Assembly: GCA_900016865.1 (NCBI GenBank) | Contig: FIZI01000006.1 | Coordinates: 101,224 to 165,223, forward strand | Direction of reading: 5' to 3' | DNA length: 64,000 nucleotides | Origin: an uncultured Clostridia bacterium | Lineage (GTDB): Bacteria; Bacillota; DTU014 | Part shown: positions 62,389 through 64,000 of the stretch, one piece after another | Numbering within the stretch: position 1 is the stretch's first letter | Layout: every line of letters begins with the position of its first letter | The notes under the pieces: model-generated | What the model was told of the DNA's origin: nothing | Database searches by the model: none | The model's input: the letters and a program-made list of their open reading frames with translations, nothing else | Translations under genes and position numbers: made by a program

Positions 62389-64000
62389 GTGGAACTTGGA
62401 GCATCACTACGACAAAAGGTCTTGAATGATATTCTTCCTTTGGTAGAAAAACCAGGGCGATACATAGGAGGAGAACACAACTCGGTCAGCAAACCATGGG
62501 ACAGCGTCAGCACTCGATTCCTGTTTGCATTTCCCGATGTCTATGACGTTGGGATGTCCTATCTAGGCCTGCGAGTTCTATACCATCTCATAAACCAGCG
62601 CGAGGATGCTCTCTGTGAACGCGCCTTCGCACCTTGGCCTGACATGGAGGCTCTCATGCGCTCCAACGGCATCCCATTGTACTCGCTAGAGTCATTTACT
62701 CCTGCCCGCAGGTTTGATATCATCGGCTTTACACTCCAGTACGAACTCAATTACACGAACGTGCTCAACATGCTGGACCTGTCCAATATCCCGGTCAGAT
62801 CTTCTGACAGGGATGAGTCGCATCCGTTGATCATAGCAGGCGGGCCCGTTGTGTACAATCCCGAACCAATGGCTGATTTCATCGATGCGTTCGTGATCGG
62901 CGATGGCGAAGAGGTCATCAACGAGATATTGGACATGATGGCCTCAAACGACCGCTCAAGGGATCGATTGGGATTGCTCAAAGAGCTGGCACAAATCGAA
63001 GGAGTGTACGTTCCTCGGTTTTACGACATACGCTATTCTGGGCTGTCTGTTTCGAGCTTCTCTGCTGATGCGGGCGTTCCTGATCGGATTGTGCCAAGGA
63101 GAGTCAGGGATCTGGAGAGCGTGCCTTTTCCGGATGAAGTCATAGTGCCGCTTGTCGATACGGTCCATGACAGAGCTATGGTCGAACTTTTTAGGGGATG
63201 TACGAGAGGTTGCAGGTTCTGTCAGGCAGGGATCATATATAGGCCGGTTCGAGAGCGCAGGCCGGAGACAGTTCGCAAGCACGTACTTAGTCAGTTGGAT
63301 TCTACTGGGTACAACGAGGTATCGTTGATGTCACTGAGCAGCGCCGATTACTCATCTATAGAGGCGCTCATAGGCTCTTTGGCGGGTGACTGTGACAGCC
63401 GCAAAGTCACAGTGTCTTTGCCATCGCTCAGGGTTGATTCGTTCTCCATAGGTTTGGCGAACCGACTTCAGGGATTGCGCAAGTCTAGCATAACGTTCGC
63501 GCCCGAGGCCGGGACCCAGCGCATGCGCGATGTCATCAACAAGAACGTAACAGAGGACGACCTGATGGAAGCTGCGCGCGCGGCCTTTGCACACGGGTGG
63601 ACGACAATAAAGCTGTACTTCATGATCGGCCTCCCGTTTGAGACCGATGAGGACGTCCTCGGCATCGCAGAGCTGGCGCACAAGGTGATTGATCAGGGCA
63701 GGCAGGTTATCCGAGACGCGGGCGGGAACCCGGGGCGTGCCAAGGTTCACGTATCTGTCGCTTCGTTCGTGCCAAAGCCGCACACTCCGTTTCAGTGGGT
63801 TAGACAGGACAGCCGTGAGGAGTTCGAAAGGAAAATCGGCCTCTTGCGGCGGTCTATTCGGTCAAGGGCTATTAAGCTAAGCTGGAATGACCCGGACATC
63901 AGTCTCCTGGAAGCGGCGCTATCTAGGGGCGATCGTCGTGTCGGCAATGTGATCGAAAAGGCCTGGTCTATGGGATGCAGGTTTGATGGATGGGACGAGT
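62389..64000 (+). CDS. B12-binding/radical SAM protein (TIGR03960 type), cut by the window end
   Basis: The frame is open to the last base, so the 3' end is missing; ~537 residues are visible. Residues ~1-200 resemble a cobalamin-binding domain (FAFPDVYDVGMSYLGLRVLYHL, AGGPVVYNPEPMADF, VIGDGEEVINEI). The radical SAM core starts near residue 263 (LFRGCTRGCRFCQAGIIYRP, C-x3-C-x2-C) and continues EVSLMSLSSADYSS, SITFAPEAGTQRMRDVINKNV and LYFMIGLPFETDED. This family (TIGR03960) is usually followed by a partner of the TIGR03936 type and rng/rplU genes in Clostridia. The substrate is not known. GTG 62389 follows TAGGAGG; TTG 62386 is possible. Confidence 0.88.
   Translation, partial: MELGASLRQKVLNDILPLVEKPGRYIGGEHNSVSKPWDSVSTRFLFAFPDVYDVGMSYLGLRVLYHLINQREDALCERAFAPWPDMEALMRSNGIPLYSLESFTPARRFDIIGFTLQYELNYTNVLNMLDLSNIPVRSSDRDESHPLIIAGGPVVYNPEPMADFIDAFVIGDGEEVINEILDMMASNDRSRDRLGLLKELAQIEGVYVPRFYDIRYSGLSVSSFSADAGVPDRIVPRRVRDLESVPFPDEVIVPLVDTVHDRAMVELFRGCTRGCRFCQAGIIYRPVRERRPETVRKHVLSQLDSTGYNEVSLMSLSSADYSSIEALIGSLAGDCDSRKVTVSLPSLRVDSFSIGLANRLQGLRKSSITFAPEAGTQRMRDVINKNVTEDDLMEAARAAFAHGWTTIKLYFMIGLPFETDEDVLGIAELAHKVIDQGRQVIRDAGGNPGRAKVHVSVASFVPKPHTPFQWVRQDSREEFERKIGLLRRSIRSRAIKLSWNDPDISLLEAALSRGDRRVGNVIEKAWSMGCRFDGWDE

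Overview
This 64 kb window looks like the chromosome of an anaerobic, endospore-forming member of the Bacillota (Clostridia or Limnochordia-like) with mid-range G+C. The evidence is sporulation genes (two spoIID-type genes, yabP, yabQ, spoIVFB), several Gram-positive gene orders (rpmE..prfA-prmC-tsaC-ywlE-upp-tagO-mnaA; yabN..yabP..yabQ..divIC-yabR; maf-radC-mreBCD..minCD..spoIVFB), and strictly anaerobic enzymes (pyruvate formate-lyase and its activase, Nfn, Rnf, many radical SAM proteins). Genes lie almost all on the + strand, with short gaps and frequent GTG/TTG starts behind strong GGAGG sites. No phage, IS element or CRISPR array was seen. Genus cannot be set from this sequence alone.

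Layout. 1-3.4 kb: the end of a PEGA-like gene, asnS, and a lone methanol:corrinoid methyltransferase (mtaB). 3.5-12.4 kb: rpmE, a possible attenuator, yqhQ, translation and modification genes (prfA, prmC, tsaC), a YwlE-type phosphatase with an inserted coiled coil, pyrimidine salvage (upp, comEB) and the start of cell-wall polymer synthesis (tagO, mnaA). 12.5-21.5 kb: spoIID, a cysteine-rich zinc-ribbon protein, rho, a radical SAM protein, rlmH, an isocitrate/isopropylmalate-type dehydrogenase and two Gfo/Idh/MocA oxidoreductases. 21.6-27.6 kb: mostly - strand, with tRNA-Gln, a radical SAM gene and a TetR gene sharing an operator motif, a CBM protein, mtaD, a + strand L,D-transpeptidase cut from its LysM domain by an in-frame TGA, and hsp20.

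27.9-36 kb: the yab sporulation/division cluster with extra genes inserted (a SpoIID-like protein, a lytic transglycosylase, an HTH protein) and a DUF501-Ppx/GppA fusion, then tRNA-Leu. 36.3-43.6 kb: recX, a phosphoesterase, small unknown genes, a compact transcription unit encoding a nine-residue peptide with two adjacent Trp codons, pflB-pflA behind a structured leader, a HAD phosphatase and tRNA-Glu. 43.7-52.5 kb: an energy-conservation block with a SPOR protein, RseC, NfnAB (ferredoxin/NADH/NADPH bifurcation) and Rnf (ferredoxin:NAD+ ion pump) in order C-DG-E-A-B, where RnfD and RnfG are one protein. 52.6-64 kb: a cell-shape and division operon (maf, radC, mreBCD, PBP2, minCDE, rodA, spoIVFB) and the start of a TIGR03960-type radical SAM gene that runs off the window.

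The metabolic genes suggest a fermentative anaerobe in which PFL makes formate and acetyl-CoA while Nfn and Rnf exchange electrons among ferredoxin, NADH and NADPH. The most unusual items are the Trp-Trp leader unit, the coiled-coil insertion in the YwlE-like phosphatase, the RnfDG and DUF501-Ppx fusions, the TGA-split L,D-transpeptidase, and the TetR/radical SAM pair with shared operators.
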